Shown: positions 8,318 through 17,835, numbered from the stretch's first letter. The stretch is DNA of 28,083 nt from an uncultured Collinsella sp. (GCA_902467875.1 CABQWP010000022.1:1-28083), one strand, 5' to 3'. Notes: generated by a model not told the origin, from the sequence alone. A program made the numbers and translations.

Positions 8318-10471
8318 TTACTGAACTTTGCTGGCGAACTCGAGGTATTGCATGCGCCGCAGCTTGTTGATCGTCGAGGCGTATGGGCTGTCTTCAGATT
8401 CCAAGTCGTAGCGCAGCCCGTCGGTACCGAGGTAGCCGGCGACATTGATGGTGGGCACATCTGACCTTGTTGCAAGCAGAGCCTTTTGATAGTCGGTGAG
8501 CGGGGCGCCGATCTTATTAAGGGTAATGGCTGCAACCTCGTTTGCCCCGACGGTGTCGTAGACGTTGAGCTCGGTATTGCCGGCGATTTCATAGTTAGCC
8601 CAGACAAAATATGTCGACTGATAGATACGGAAAGCGTGGCTTGCCGTATCTTCCTGAGGGTACAGCTCGTCGTTGAGAGTCGTTGCGGCGCTCGGCTGAT
8701 GGTCGCCAAAAAAGACAAGGACAACCGGTCTGCCGATATTGCGGAGCTCGTTGATAAAGTACTCGAGGTCCCGGTCGGATGCGTTGATGCAGGTAAGATA
8801 GGTGTTGAGCGCGCTATTGGCACCCTCGCTGGCTCCCTCGACCCAATAGTTTGTAAGCTCCTCGGCGGGAACGGTGCCATAGTCGTAGCCGCCATGATTT
8901 TGCATCGTGACGTCAAAGATGAACTGCGGGGCTTCGTCGGTTCTAAGCAGGTCGAGTATCTTGTCGTAGGTGGCGTAGTCGCATACGCCGGCATGGTAAC
9001 AGGGCGCACCTTCGAAATCGCCGATTGAAAGAAAGTCTCCAAAGCCCAGCTGCTGATAGATTTTATCTCGATGGTAGTTGACGGGGTTTTGCGGGTGCAT
9101 AGCGGTAGCGGTATACCCAAGCTCCTTAAGGTCCTTTGCCAGGCTGTCGACGCCATTCATCTGATATAGCTGATAGGGGATTTTGCCTAATCCGACAAAG
9201 GCCGTTGTCGCTCCGGTCAAAAATTCGAATTCGGAGTTCGCCGTTCCGCCACCGGCGACCGAAGCGAGCATGGTGCCGCGAACAAGTGTGTCGGGAAGCG
9301 AGTTGTAGAATGCGGGGCCGGTGTACCCGGCCGCCTGGAGCTGCTCAAAGCACGAAAGGTCGCTAAAACTCTCATTCATGACGGCAACAATCGTCGGCTT
9401 GATTTCATTGAACTGGGCAACGGCCGCCGCGCGCTGCTCGCTCGAGCCATACGTGCTGTCGTAGGTGGCGGCGAGCTCCTGCTCGATGCTCTGCGCCTCA
9501 TCGGGCGTATAGTCTTCGGGCTTCTCAATGGGCAACTCGTTGACCATTTCGGTGAACGAAGTGATAAAACCCTGAGACGCATATGTGGTGATGGGCTGCC
9601 AACGGTCAAATCCAAAATTCAGCGCCTGCTCCAAGTCGATGCTGGAAAAGCCCGAGAGCCCCACAACGGTCACTAACAGAAAAGCACAGAGGTTAGCGGC
9701 GATTGCGGGGAAGACATGGGTGGGCGTACGGAGCTTTCGCGGACGGATAAGCGAAAGAAGCCCCAGGGAAATCTCCAGCAGGGCGAGAGAGGTTACGATT
9801 CCGGCGGTAAAGGTAAACTCGTATCCCTCGCTCACCTCCATTGCGGTGCCAAGGGCCAAGATATCGCTTGGCAGGATGGCTTCGCCTTTAAACGTTATGA
9901 CGAAGTGCTCGGCAATGCCAAGGATGCAGCAGGCGACGGGCACGAGGGCCATGACGCCTCCATGACGCTGTCCCAGCAAATAAAGGGAGAGCAGAACCGT
10001 CGCGAGCAGCCCGACGGAAAACCCGAATGAGTTGGCGGGAATGCGATAGAACGTTTCGTTGCAGGCAATTTCGAGTGAAACGAACGAGAGCGCTGAAACA
10101 GCGGCGATGACAAGGATGTCACGGCAAATACAGGCAACCGTTCCCGTCGCAAGATCGGTTTGGTCGATAAGTCCCGAAACCAAGGGCTCGACAAGAAGTA
10201 TGACGGCGGCAGCACCGAGCGCCGAATAAGAAAGGACCCATAGGGAACTGTCCTCATTTACGAGCAATTGATTCGTAATCCATGCAGCTACCATGCCGAG
10301 CGGGATGAGGAGCGTCGCGCACCAAAAGACGCGGGCAATGGGTGGCTTTTCATTGTGTTTGATTGAAAAATACACGCGCACGACGACGGTGGCCACGATA
10401 AGGATGGCGATGAATATGGGCAGATTGGCCATGTCACTCGAAGTGATTTCAAGGGGGATATCTTCGGTCAT
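8318..10471 (-). CDS. LtaS-like membrane phosphoglycerol transferase (sulfatase fold)
   Basis: A 717-residue membrane protein of the lipoteichoic-acid-synthase family. These enzymes move glycerol phosphate from phosphatidylglycerol to an extracellular acceptor. The first ~330 residues contain about eight hydrophobic segments (for example LPIFIAILIVATVVV and SLWVLSYSALGAAAVILLV). The remainder is the alkaline-phosphatase/sulfatase domain: metal-binding VMNESFSD, the nucleophile threonine T410 in GGGTANSEFE, then MQNHGGY and FFGDHQPS, which supplies Asp/His metal ligands. ATG 10471 is supported by AGAGGA upstream on the minus strand. It is longer than Firmicute LtaS (about 650). No lipid-acceptor genes are nearby, so whether it makes lipoteichoic acid, another glycerol-phosphate polymer or a modification is open. 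It is divergent from uvrA. Confidence 0.87.
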   Translation of the reverse strand: MTEDIPLEITSSDMANLPIFIAILIVATVVVRVYFSIKHNEKPPIARVFWCATLLIPLGMVAAWITNQLLVNEDSSLWVLSYSALGAAAVILLVEPLVSGLIDQTDLATGTVACICRDILVIAAVSALSFVSLEIACNETFYRIPANSFGFSVGLLATVLLSLYLLGQRHGGVMALVPVACCILGIAEHFVITFKGEAILPSDILALGTAMEVSEGYEFTFTAGIVTSLALLEISLGLLSLIRPRKLRTPTHVFPAIAANLCAFLLVTVVGLSGFSSIDLEQALNFGFDRWQPITTYASQGFITSFTEMVNELPIEKPEDYTPDEAQSIEQELAATYDSTYGSSEQRAAAVAQFNEIKPTIVAVMNESFSDLSCFEQLQAAGYTGPAFYNSLPDTLVRGTMLASVAGGGTANSEFEFLTGATTAFVGLGKIPYQLYQMNGVDSLAKDLKELGYTATAMHPQNPVNYHRDKIYQQLGFGDFLSIGDFEGAPCYHAGVCDYATYDKILDLLRTDEAPQFIFDVTMQNHGGYDYGTVPAEELTNYWVEGASEGANSALNTYLTCINASDRDLEYFINELRNIGRPVVLVFFGDHQPSAATTLNDELYPQEDTASHAFRIYQSTYFVWANYEIAGNTELNVYDTVGANEVAAITLNKIGAPLTDYQKALLATRSDVPTINVAGYLGTDGLRYDLESEDSPYASTINKLRRMQYLEFASKVQ

Positions 10472-10589
10472 GGACGTTCCTCTGTTACGGCAAATTAAGT
10501 TCAGTATTAGATTACTGTAACCTTTCCACGGCATTTCGAGAAACAAAGCGCCCGATACGCAAAGCTAAAGGTCTGCGAATCTTGTATTA

Positions 10590-10603
10590 CGAACATCTGT
10601 GCG
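10590..10603. promoter_or_regulatory. Putative LexA (SOS) box upstream of uvrA
   Basis: The 14 bases CGAACATCTGTGCG resemble the Gram-positive and actinobacterial LexA operator CGAACNNNNGTTCG, with one mismatch in the right half (GTGCG instead of GTTCG). It lies 61 bases before the uvrA start. TAAACT at 10616-10621 could serve as a -10 element, which would put the box over the -35 region, a classical repression position. The identification rests on one site and on known SOS control of uvrA in many bacteria. Confidence 0.55.
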
Positions 10604-10664
10604 CGTCGAGTGCGCTAAACTCATCGACAGTATGATTCGATGCAATAGGAGGCAAGGAGCTTCC

Positions 10665-13544
10665 ATGTCTGATTCTTCTATCGTTATTCGCGGCGCTCGT
10701 GAGCACAACCTCCGTGATATCGATGTTTCCATTCCGCGTGACCAACTCGTGGTCATTACCGGTCTTTCTGGCTCGGGCAAGAGTTCGCTGGCATTTGACA
10801 CTATCTATGCCGAGGGCCAGCGTCGATACGTTGAGAGCCTTTCGAGCTATGCGCGCCAGTTCTTGGGCCAGATGGACAAACCCGACTTGGATTCAATCGA
10901 CGGCCTTTCGCCGGCGGTGTCGATTGACCAAAAGACGACGTCTAAAAACCCTCGCTCGACGGTTGGCACCGTAACCGAGATTTATGACTATCTGCGCCTG
11001 CTGTTCGCCCGTGTGGGCACCCCGCACTGCCCCGAATGCGGCCGCGTCATTGAGCGTCAGACGACCGACCAGGTTGCCGACAAGGTCTTGGCGGCGGGGG
11101 AGGGCCGCCGCGCGTTTGTGCTGGCACCGGTGGTGCGCGGGCGAAAAGGCGAGTACACCAAACTGTTTGAGGACCTTCGCGCCGAGGGCTTTAGCCGCGT
11201 GCGTGTCGACGGTGAAGTGCGCTCGCTCGACGATCCGATCGATCTGGACAAGAAGTTCAAGCACGATATCGAGGTCGTGGTCGACCGCATCGTGATTCGG
11301 GAAAACTCTCTGGGCCGCATCGCCGAGTCTGTTGAACAGGCGACTGCCTTGGCGCACGGCAATGTAAACGTGTACATGCTGCCCGATCGCGATGCTCCCG
11401 AGGGGACCGAGGGCGAACTGCTGGAGTATTCGTTGGCCTTGGCGTGCCCGGAGCATGGACACTCCATTGACGATCTTCAGCCGCGTGATTTTTCGTTCAA
11501 CGCTCCCTATGGCGCATGTCCTGAGTGCGACGGCCTGGGCTTTAAGAAAACCGTTGATGCCGAGGCGCTGATTGAGGACCCCTCGAAGTCCATTGCCGAC
11601 GGAGTCTTTGGTAGCCTGTTTGGCAATTCGAACTACTATCCGCAGATTTTTGCTGCGGTCTGCAAACACTTTAAGGTGAGCGCCGATACGCCGTGGGAGG
11701 ACTTGCCCCCTCGCGTGCGTCGTGCATTCTTGGATGGCCTGGGCGATACGAAGATCTCGGTCGACTACCAAAAGCTCGACGGACGTCGTAGCCAGTGGGA
11801 TACAAAGTTTTCGGGCGTTCGCAACATCCTGTACGAACGCTATGCCGAGACGACGAACGAGAACACCAAGGCGCGCCTGGAGAAGTACATTCGCGAGGAA
11901 CCGTGCTCGAGCTGCCACGGCGCTCGTTTGCGCCCTGAGATGCTCGCCGTCACCGTGGGCGGCAAGTCCATTTACGAGGTTTGTTGCCTGTCGTGCCGTG
12001 AGTCGCTCGAGTTTTTTGAGGGCTTGGAACTTACCGAGCGTCAACGGTTTATCGGCGGCCGTATCGTCAAGGAAATCCTGGAGCGCTTGCGTTTTCTGGT
12101 CGATGTTGGACTCGACTATCTGACGCTCGATCGTGCTTCGGCGACGCTTTCCGGTGGCGAGGCACAGCGTATTCGACTGGCAACGCAGATCGGCGCGGGT
12201 CTCATGGGCGTGCTCTATATTCTGGATGAGCCCTCGATCGGTCTTCATCAGCGTGACAACGAGCGCCTGATCAAGACGCTCGAGCGCCTGCGCGATATCG
12301 GCAATACCGTTATCGTCGTCGAACACGACGAGGATACAATCCGTGCCGCCGACTACGTGATCGACATGGGGCCCGGCGCCGGCGTCAACGGCGGACACGT
12401 AGTCGCGGCGGGAACGCCTGCCGATATCATGGCGTGTCCTGAGTCGATGACGGGCGCTTATCTGACCGGCAAACGAATGATCCGGGTGCCTGATGAACGG
12501 CGCAAACCCGGTCGCGGCTGCCTTAAAATTACGGGCGCTCGAGCCAACAACCTCAAAAACGTTACTGCCAAGATCGAGTTTGGTACGCTTACGGTTGTTA
12601 CCGGCGTGTCGGGATCGGGCAAGAGCTCCCTAGTTACCGACACCATTGCGCCTGCCCTTACGAATGCCATTCACCGCTCGACGCGCCCTGTGGGTCCGTA
12701 TAAGAAAATCGAGGGCATCGAGTGTATCGATAAGGTTATCGATATCGACCAGTCGCCGATTGGCCGCACGCCGCGTTCCAACCCTGCTACCTATATCGGC
12801 CTGTGGGATGATCTTCGCGCACTGTTTGCGAGTACGCCGGAGTCGAAGGCGCGCGGCTACTCGCCAGGTCGTTTCTCCTTTAATGTGAGTGGCGGGCGCT
12901 GTGAGGCGTGCAAGGGCGACGGACAGATCAAGATCGAGATGCACTTCCTTCCCGATATCTACGTTCCCTGCGAAGTTTGCGGCGGTAAACGCTACAACCG
13001 CGAGACACTCGAGGTCACCTATCGTGGCAAGACCATCTCGGACGTGCTCGACATGAGCGTTACCGAGGCGCTGGCCTTCTTTGGGAATATCCCGCAGATT
13101 AAGCGCAAGCTCCAGACGCTGTACGATGTAGGCTTGGGCTACGTGAGCCTGGGCCAGCCCGCCACGACGCTTTCGGGCGGCGAGGCGCAGCGTGTAAAGC
13201 TCGCCAAGGAGCTTCATCGACGCCAGACGGGCAAGACGTTCTATATTTTGGACGAGCCGACGACCGGCCTTCATTTTGAGGACGTCCGCCAGCTGCTCGA
13301 TGTACTGCAGCGCTTGGTCGATGCGGGCAACACGGTGCTGGTGATTGAACACAACCTTGATGTCATCAAGGTTGCCGACCGCCTGATCGATATGGGTCCC
13401 GAGGGCGGTAACGGCGGCGGAACCGTCGTGGTTTCGGGTACACCGGAGCAGGTTGCGGACTGTCCGCAGAGTTATACGGGCAAGTTTTTGGCGCCGTTGC
13501 TCAGGCGTGACCGGGAGCGCCAGGCTCAACTTGATGCTCAATAA
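10665..13544 (+). CDS. uvrA: UvrABC system protein A (damage-recognition ATPase)
   Basis: UvrA (959 aa) is the dimeric ABC-type ATPase that recognises bulky DNA lesions and loads UvrB. Two nucleotide-binding modules are visible. The first has Walker A GLSGSGKSS (residues 33-41) and signature LSGGEAQRIRLA; the second has GVSGSGKSS and LSGGEAQRVKLA, each followed by an LDEP Walker B. Zinc modules show CPEC near residue 120, CPEH...CPEC around DFSFNAPYGACPEC, CSSC, and CEAC...CEVC in the C-terminal half. A His in place of the second Cys (CPEH) fits actinobacterial UvrA, which often has a C-x-n-H at this site. Start 10665 has AAGGAG five bases upstream. Monocistronic by layout: divergent promoter region before, hairpin after. 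Confidence 0.98.
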   Translation: MSDSSIVIRGAREHNLRDIDVSIPRDQLVVITGLSGSGKSSLAFDTIYAEGQRRYVESLSSYARQFLGQMDKPDLDSIDGLSPAVSIDQKTTSKNPRSTVGTVTEIYDYLRLLFARVGTPHCPECGRVIERQTTDQVADKVLAAGEGRRAFVLAPVVRGRKGEYTKLFEDLRAEGFSRVRVDGEVRSLDDPIDLDKKFKHDIEVVVDRIVIRENSLGRIAESVEQATALAHGNVNVYMLPDRDAPEGTEGELLEYSLALACPEHGHSIDDLQPRDFSFNAPYGACPECDGLGFKKTVDAEALIEDPSKSIADGVFGSLFGNSNYYPQIFAAVCKHFKVSADTPWEDLPPRVRRAFLDGLGDTKISVDYQKLDGRRSQWDTKFSGVRNILYERYAETTNENTKARLEKYIREEPCSSCHGARLRPEMLAVTVGGKSIYEVCCLSCRESLEFFEGLELTERQRFIGGRIVKEILERLRFLVDVGLDYLTLDRASATLSGGEAQRIRLATQIGAGLMGVLYILDEPSIGLHQRDNERLIKTLERLRDIGNTVIVVEHDEDTIRAADYVIDMGPGAGVNGGHVVAAGTPADIMACPESMTGAYLTGKRMIRVPDERRKPGRGCLKITGARANNLKNVTAKIEFGTLTVVTGVSGSGKSSLVTDTIAPALTNAIHRSTRPVGPYKKIEGIECIDKVIDIDQSPIGRTPRSNPATYIGLWDDLRALFASTPESKARGYSPGRFSFNVSGGRCEACKGDGQIKIEMHFLPDIYVPCEVCGGKRYNRETLEVTYRGKTISDVLDMSVTEALAFFGNIPQIKRKLQTLYDVGLGYVSLGQPATTLSGGEAQRVKLAKELHRRQTGKTFYILDEPTTGLHFEDVRQLLDVLQRLVDAGNTVLVIEHNLDVIKVADRLIDMGPEGGNGGGTVVVSGTPEQVADCPQSYTGKFLAPLLRRDRERQAQLDAQ

Positions 13545-13564
13545 ATAGGCGATTCAGTTTATGG

Positions 13565-13595
13565 GCGCCATCGACTCCTTGTGATTCGATGGCGC
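13565..13595 (+). terminator. uvrA terminator hairpin
   Basis: GCGCCATCGA (13565-13574) pairs perfectly with TCGATGGCGC (13586-13595) around an 11-base loop, 20 bases after the uvrA stop. The following T-run is poor (TTGCTGTG), so termination may be weak or factor-assisted. Confidence 0.6.
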
Positions 13596-13676
13596 TTGCT
13601 GTGCCGAAGTGACGTATGCAGCCGAATTGGACATATACTTAATCCTTGCGTCCGAATGCGAGGGAAAGGATATGTC

Positions 13677-14177
13677 ATGGCAAAGGCTGTAAAGACGCCA
13701 AAAACCAATGCGATGCGCGAGCTGGAAAGCGCCGGCATTTCCTATGTTCTACATACGTACGAAGACGATGGCGATGAGTCGGTGGGCCTGGGGGTCGCGA
13801 TTTCGGAGCAGCTTGGCGAGGAGCCCGGTCAAGGATTTAAGACTTTGGTCTGTGTGACACCGTCCAACGACTATGTCGTGTGCTGCATCCCTGTTGCCGA
13901 CGAGCTCGATCTAAAGTCCGCCGCGCGTGCCGCGGGGGAGAAGTCCTTGGCCATGATGCATGTGAAGGATTTGCTTGCGGCGACTGGCTACGTTCGCGGC
14001 GGCTGCAGCCCGGTCGGTATGAAAAAACGCTACCGGACGCTCATTGATGAGACATGTGTCCTTTGGGATACCATTTTTATTTCGGGAGGCAAGCGTGGTT
14101 ATCAGCTCGAGCTTGCACCCGATGATTTAATTGCATTTTGCGGGGCGACGGTTGCCGCGATTACGAGAGAGGACTGA
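13677..14177 (+). CDS. ybaK: YbaK/EbsC-type Cys-tRNA(Pro)/Cys-tRNA(Cys) deacylase
   Basis: A 166-residue protein of the YbaK family, which hydrolyses cysteine mischarged on tRNA(Pro) in trans as a translation quality-control step. Family motifs are clear: the N-terminal helix MRELESAGISYVLHTYE, the core FKTLVCV, GGCSPVGMKKR, and the C-terminal SGGKRGYQLELAPDDL. The size matches stand-alone YbaK (about 160). The ATG at 13677 is chosen since AAAGGA lies six bases upstream; a TATACT (13634-13639) may be its -10. Only three bases separate it from murJ, so the two are probably co-transcribed. The precise aminoacyl-tRNA substrate is inferred from the family. Confidence 0.92.
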   Translation: MAKAVKTPKTNAMRELESAGISYVLHTYEDDGDESVGLGVAISEQLGEEPGQGFKTLVCVTPSNDYVVCCIPVADELDLKSAARAAGEKSLAMMHVKDLLAATGYVRGGCSPVGMKKRYRTLIDETCVLWDTIFISGGKRGYQLELAPDDLIAFCGATVAAITRED

Positions 14178-14180
14178 GCG

Positions 14181-15863
14181 ATGCCGCAGGAAGAATTGAA
14201 GCGCGGAGCTCATTTTGCAAAAGAATCTGCGCCTCAGACACCCTCATCCGAAGCTTCTTCGTCGCGAGATGACACTGACGACATGGGCTCGTCGGACTAC
14301 TCCACGGTTGGTCGTTCCGCCGGGCTTATGACCATCCTGACTATCGTGTCTCGCGTCACCGGTTTTATCCGCACGTGGGCAATGGCGGCCGCTATCGGCA
14401 TGTCGCTACTCTCGTCCTCCTATCAGGTCGCCAACAACCTGCCCAATATGCTCTACGAACTCGTGATGGGCGGCATGCTCGTGACGGCGTTTTTGCCCGT
14501 GTACATGGGCGTGAGGCGTGAGCAGGGTCGCGAGGCCTCAAACGAGTACGTGGGCAACCTGCTCGGCATTCTGCTTTTGGTGCTGGGTGGCATTTCGTTG
14601 CTGGGGACCGTGTTCGCCCCGGGCTTTATCTGGACGCAATCGTTCCTTTCGGGTGACGGCGGCAGCATGGATACCGCTGCGTTCATGTTCCGTTTCTTTG
14701 CCATCCAGATTCTGTTTTATGGTTTGGGCTCGGTGTTCTCGGGCGTTCTCAACGCACACCGCGACTACTTCTGGTCGACGTTTGCTCCGGTCCTCAACAA
14801 TGTGATCGTCATTGCGAGCTTTATGGGTTTTGCGCCCGTGTCCGCACAGTTTGGCGAACGTGCCGGCATCATCTTGATTGCGGCCGGTACGACCCTCGGT
14901 GTCTTTGTTCAGATGGCATGTCAGATCCCCGCGCTTGGCAAGCACGGCGTGCACCCCCATATCCATATCGACTTTAAGGACCCCGCACTGCGGCAGACGA
15001 TTGCGCTCGGTATCCCGACGCTGCTCGCCACGGTGTGCATGTTTGTCTCGACTTCTATCACCAACGCTGCCGCGCTGGTGGTCCAGCCCGAGACTGGTCC
15101 TTCCGTCATCGCCTATGCGCGCCTGTGGTACACGCTGCCCTACGCGCTGATTGCCGCCTCGCTTTCGACGGCGCTCTATACCGAGCTCTCTCACGACGCG
15201 CAGGAGAAGGATTACGACAGCGTTCGCACGGGCATTTCGCGTGGCGTCGCCCAGATGCTGTTCTTCCTGATTCCGTTCGCGCTGTACCTGATTGTCTTCG
15301 CGCGTCCGCTCAACATGATCTACTGTGCTGGCAAGTTCGATGAATCCGGCGTGACGCTGGTGTCCGAGTACCTTGTCTACCTGGCGCTCTCGCTGCCGCT
15401 CTACGGCGTGGTCGTGTTGATGCAGAAGAGCTTCTCTGCCTTGCTCGACATGAAGCCCTATAGTCGCTATTGCCTGTATTCTGCCATCGGCCAGGCCGGC
15501 TCGGTTCTGCTGTTTGGCGTTGTGCTGGGCTTCGGCATGCCGGCAATCGCGCTTTCGTATGTCGTCGACTACGTGATCTTGGTCGGTTGTTCGCTGTGGT
15601 GGCTGCGTCGTCGTCTGCGTGGCCTTCAGGTCAAATCTATCCTACATGGCGGTTTCTTTGGCCTTTTGCTCGGTGGCCTGGGTGCTGCCGCAGGCGCCGG
15701 CGTCATGTGGGCGCTTGAGCACTTTGTCGGGGCGCTTGGCGGTTCGATTCTGATTACTCTTGGCTATGTTTGCGTTGCGGGTGTCGTCTCGCTTGCTGTT
15801 ACCTTTGGCCTTGCCGTCGTCCTTAAGATGCCCGAGGTCTCGGCGCTGCTTCGTCGCAAGTAG
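14181..15863 (+). CDS. murJ: Lipid II flippase MurJ (MviN family)
   Basis: A 560-residue polytopic membrane protein of the MOP/MviN family, which moves lipid II across the cytoplasmic membrane for peptidoglycan synthesis. After a hydrophilic Ser/Asp-rich N-terminal tail of about 45 residues, the protein is nearly all hydrophobic helices, consistent with 14 segments. Family-typical parts are RSAGLMTILTIVSRVTGFIRTWAMAAAIG, NLPNMLYELVMGGMLVTAFLPVY, and GVLNAHRDYFWSTFAPVLNNV. No C-terminal pseudokinase domain is present, unlike mycobacterial MviN. GAGAGG precedes the start; ybaK ends three bases before, and uvrC begins directly after its TAG. Confidence 0.93.
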   Translation: MPQEELKRGAHFAKESAPQTPSSEASSSRDDTDDMGSSDYSTVGRSAGLMTILTIVSRVTGFIRTWAMAAAIGMSLLSSSYQVANNLPNMLYELVMGGMLVTAFLPVYMGVRREQGREASNEYVGNLLGILLLVLGGISLLGTVFAPGFIWTQSFLSGDGGSMDTAAFMFRFFAIQILFYGLGSVFSGVLNAHRDYFWSTFAPVLNNVIVIASFMGFAPVSAQFGERAGIILIAAGTTLGVFVQMACQIPALGKHGVHPHIHIDFKDPALRQTIALGIPTLLATVCMFVSTSITNAAALVVQPETGPSVIAYARLWYTLPYALIAASLSTALYTELSHDAQEKDYDSVRTGISRGVAQMLFFLIPFALYLIVFARPLNMIYCAGKFDESGVTLVSEYLVYLALSLPLYGVVVLMQKSFSALLDMKPYSRYCLYSAIGQAGSVLLFGVVLGFGMPAIALSYVVDYVILVGCSLWWLRRRLRGLQVKSILHGGFFGLLLGGLGAAAGAGVMWALEHFVGALGGSILITLGYVCVAGVVSLAVTFGLAVVLKMPEVSALLRRK

Positions 15864-17810
15864 GTGCGCGTGGCCGGTCACGACAACATTCCAACGCTTG
15901 CCGAGCAGGTTTCGCGCGTTCCCACACAGCCCGGATGCTACCTTTGGAAGGATGCCAAGGGCGATGTCATCTACGTGGGCAAGGCGAAAAACCTACGCGC
16001 CCGCATGCGTCAATACGTGACACTGCAGGATGAGCGTCAAAAGATTCCGCTGATGATGCAGCTGGTGGCGAGCTTTGACTATATCGTGGTGGAGACCGAG
16101 CATGAGGCGTTGGTGCTCGAGCGCAATTTGATTGGTCAGTACCATCCGTACTTTAACGTCGACCTCAAGGATGACAAGAGCTACCCCTTTATCGCCATTA
16201 CAAAGGGCGACCTGTATCCCGCTATCAAATATACGCGTGAGCGTCATAAGCCGGGAACGCGCTATTTTGGACCCTATACCGATAGCCGTGCGGCACGTGA
16301 GACGATAGATACGCTGCGCAAGGTTATTCCCATCTGCTCCGCATCCTGTGCGGAGTGGCGTCGTTGTCGCCGTATCGTTGAGTCCCACAAGGGCGAGGAA
16401 GACATCGTCAATATGATTTGCGCGCAAAACGGGCGTCCCTGCTTTGACTACCATGTCGGGCGCGGCCCGGGTGCGTGTGTCGGCGCGATTTCCCCGGCAG
16501 ACTATGCCAAGAACGTCAAGCGTGTCGAGCGCTTTTTGTCGGGCCATCGCAAGGATGTCGTCGATGAGCTGACCTCCGAGATGACGGATGCCGCCGAGGC
16601 GCTCGACTTTGAGCGCGCGGCACGCGTCAAACGTCGTTTGGAGGTCATCAGGGGTCTGGACGATCGTCAGCAAGTCGTTTTTCCCTCCAGTGTCGATATC
16701 GATGTCATCGGGTTCTATCGCGAGGAGACCATCTCCGCCGCTTGCGTCTTCGTCGTTCGCGAGGGCCGAACAGTTCGCACCTGCGAGTTCATTCTCGACA
16801 AGGGTCTTGATGTTGACGAGGAAGAGCTCCAGTCGGGCTTTCTTAAGCGCTATTACGACGAGACGGCTGATATTCCAGCTGAGGTCAACCTTTCCGTCGA
16901 GCTTGAGGATGCGGAGGCGCTGGGGGAATGGCTTGCGGGCAAGCGCGAGCGTTCCTGCCATCTCCATAGGCCGCAGCGTGGCGAAAAGCACCGTTTGCTC
17001 GATATGGCATCCAAAAATGCGCGCCATGCCCTCATGCGCTACATGATGCGAACGGGGTACGCTGACGACCGCACCAATCAGGCGCTCCTGGAGCTCGAAA
17101 GCGCGCTGGCGCTGCCAGCGCCGCCGATGCGTATCGAGTGCTTCGATATCTCGACGCTGCACGGAACCTTTACCGTCGCCTCGATGGTGGTGTTTACCAA
17201 CGGACGCGCCGACAAGAGCCAGTACCGTCGTTTTAAAATTCAGGCCGAATTGGACGAGGCAAACGACTTCGTGTCGATGTCCGAGGTTTTGGGACGACGC
17301 TATGCTCCCGAGCGCATGGCCGACGAGCGCTTTGGATCGCGCCCCGATTTGCTCGTTGTCGATGGCGGTAAGCCGCAATTGACCGCTGCGATCAAGCAAC
17401 TTGAGGCTCTTGGGCTCGATATACCAGTTTGTGGCTTGGCAAAGGCCGATGAGGAGGTTTTCGTGCCTTGGGACGAGACTCCAGTCGTGCTTCCGACCGG
17501 GTCCGCGTCGCTCTATCTAATCAAACAGGTGCGCGATGAATCGCACCGTTTTGCCATCACGTTCCATCGCGAATTGCGCGATAAAGCCATGACGGTTTCG
17601 GTACTCGATGACGTTCCAGGCGTGGGACCCACCAGAAAACGTGCCCTTATGCGCCATTTTGGCTCGATGAAGCGTTTGCGCGCGGCGAGCGAGCAAGAGA
17701 TCGCGGAAGTTCGAGGCGTTCCGGCCGATGTCGCCAAAGCGGTCCACGAGGCACTTGTTGCATGGAATGCCGAACGCGCCCAGGCATCGGCCAACCGTTC
17801 CGAAAACTAA
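15864..17810 (+). CDS. uvrC: UvrABC system protein C (dual-incision nuclease)
   Basis: UvrC (648 aa) makes the 3' and 5' incisions around a lesion after UvrB loading. The N-terminal GIY-YIG nuclease domain is at about residues 24-100 (GCYLWKDAKGDVIYVGKAKNL). A Cys-containing linker follows (CSASCAEW...C...CFDYHVGRGPGAC), as in UvrC proteins that carry an iron-sulfur cluster. Next come the UVR motif (ALDFERAARVKRRLEVI), the RNase H-like C-terminal nuclease (IECFDISTLHGTFTVASMVVF, DLLVVDGGKPQL) and the helix-hairpin-helix pair (VPGVGPTRKRALMRHFGSMKRLR). Translation begins at GTG right after the murJ TAG, or at a GTG two codons later; no strong ribosome-binding site is visible, so it probably relies on coupling. 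Confidence 0.97.
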   Translation: MRVAGHDNIPTLAEQVSRVPTQPGCYLWKDAKGDVIYVGKAKNLRARMRQYVTLQDERQKIPLMMQLVASFDYIVVETEHEALVLERNLIGQYHPYFNVDLKDDKSYPFIAITKGDLYPAIKYTRERHKPGTRYFGPYTDSRAARETIDTLRKVIPICSASCAEWRRCRRIVESHKGEEDIVNMICAQNGRPCFDYHVGRGPGACVGAISPADYAKNVKRVERFLSGHRKDVVDELTSEMTDAAEALDFERAARVKRRLEVIRGLDDRQQVVFPSSVDIDVIGFYREETISAACVFVVREGRTVRTCEFILDKGLDVDEEELQSGFLKRYYDETADIPAEVNLSVELEDAEALGEWLAGKRERSCHLHRPQRGEKHRLLDMASKNARHALMRYMMRTGYADDRTNQALLELESALALPAPPMRIECFDISTLHGTFTVASMVVFTNGRADKSQYRRFKIQAELDEANDFVSMSEVLGRRYAPERMADERFGSRPDLLVVDGGKPQLTAAIKQLEALGLDIPVCGLAKADEEVFVPWDETPVVLPTGSASLYLIKQVRDESHRFAITFHRELRDKAMTVSVLDDVPGVGPTRKRALMRHFGSMKRLRAASEQEIAEVRGVPADVAKAVHEALVAWNAERAQASANRSEN

Positions 17811-17835
17811 ACGTGCTTCTAAACAACTGATATAC

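Noticed and set aside
10893..12398. Minus-strand frame of about 500 codons opposite uvrA
   Set aside because: UvrA is certain on + over this whole range, and the antisense product has no family features.
15993..17399. Minus-strand frame of about 470 codons opposite uvrC
   Set aside because: Entirely inside uvrC and without recognisable domains or a ribosome-binding site.
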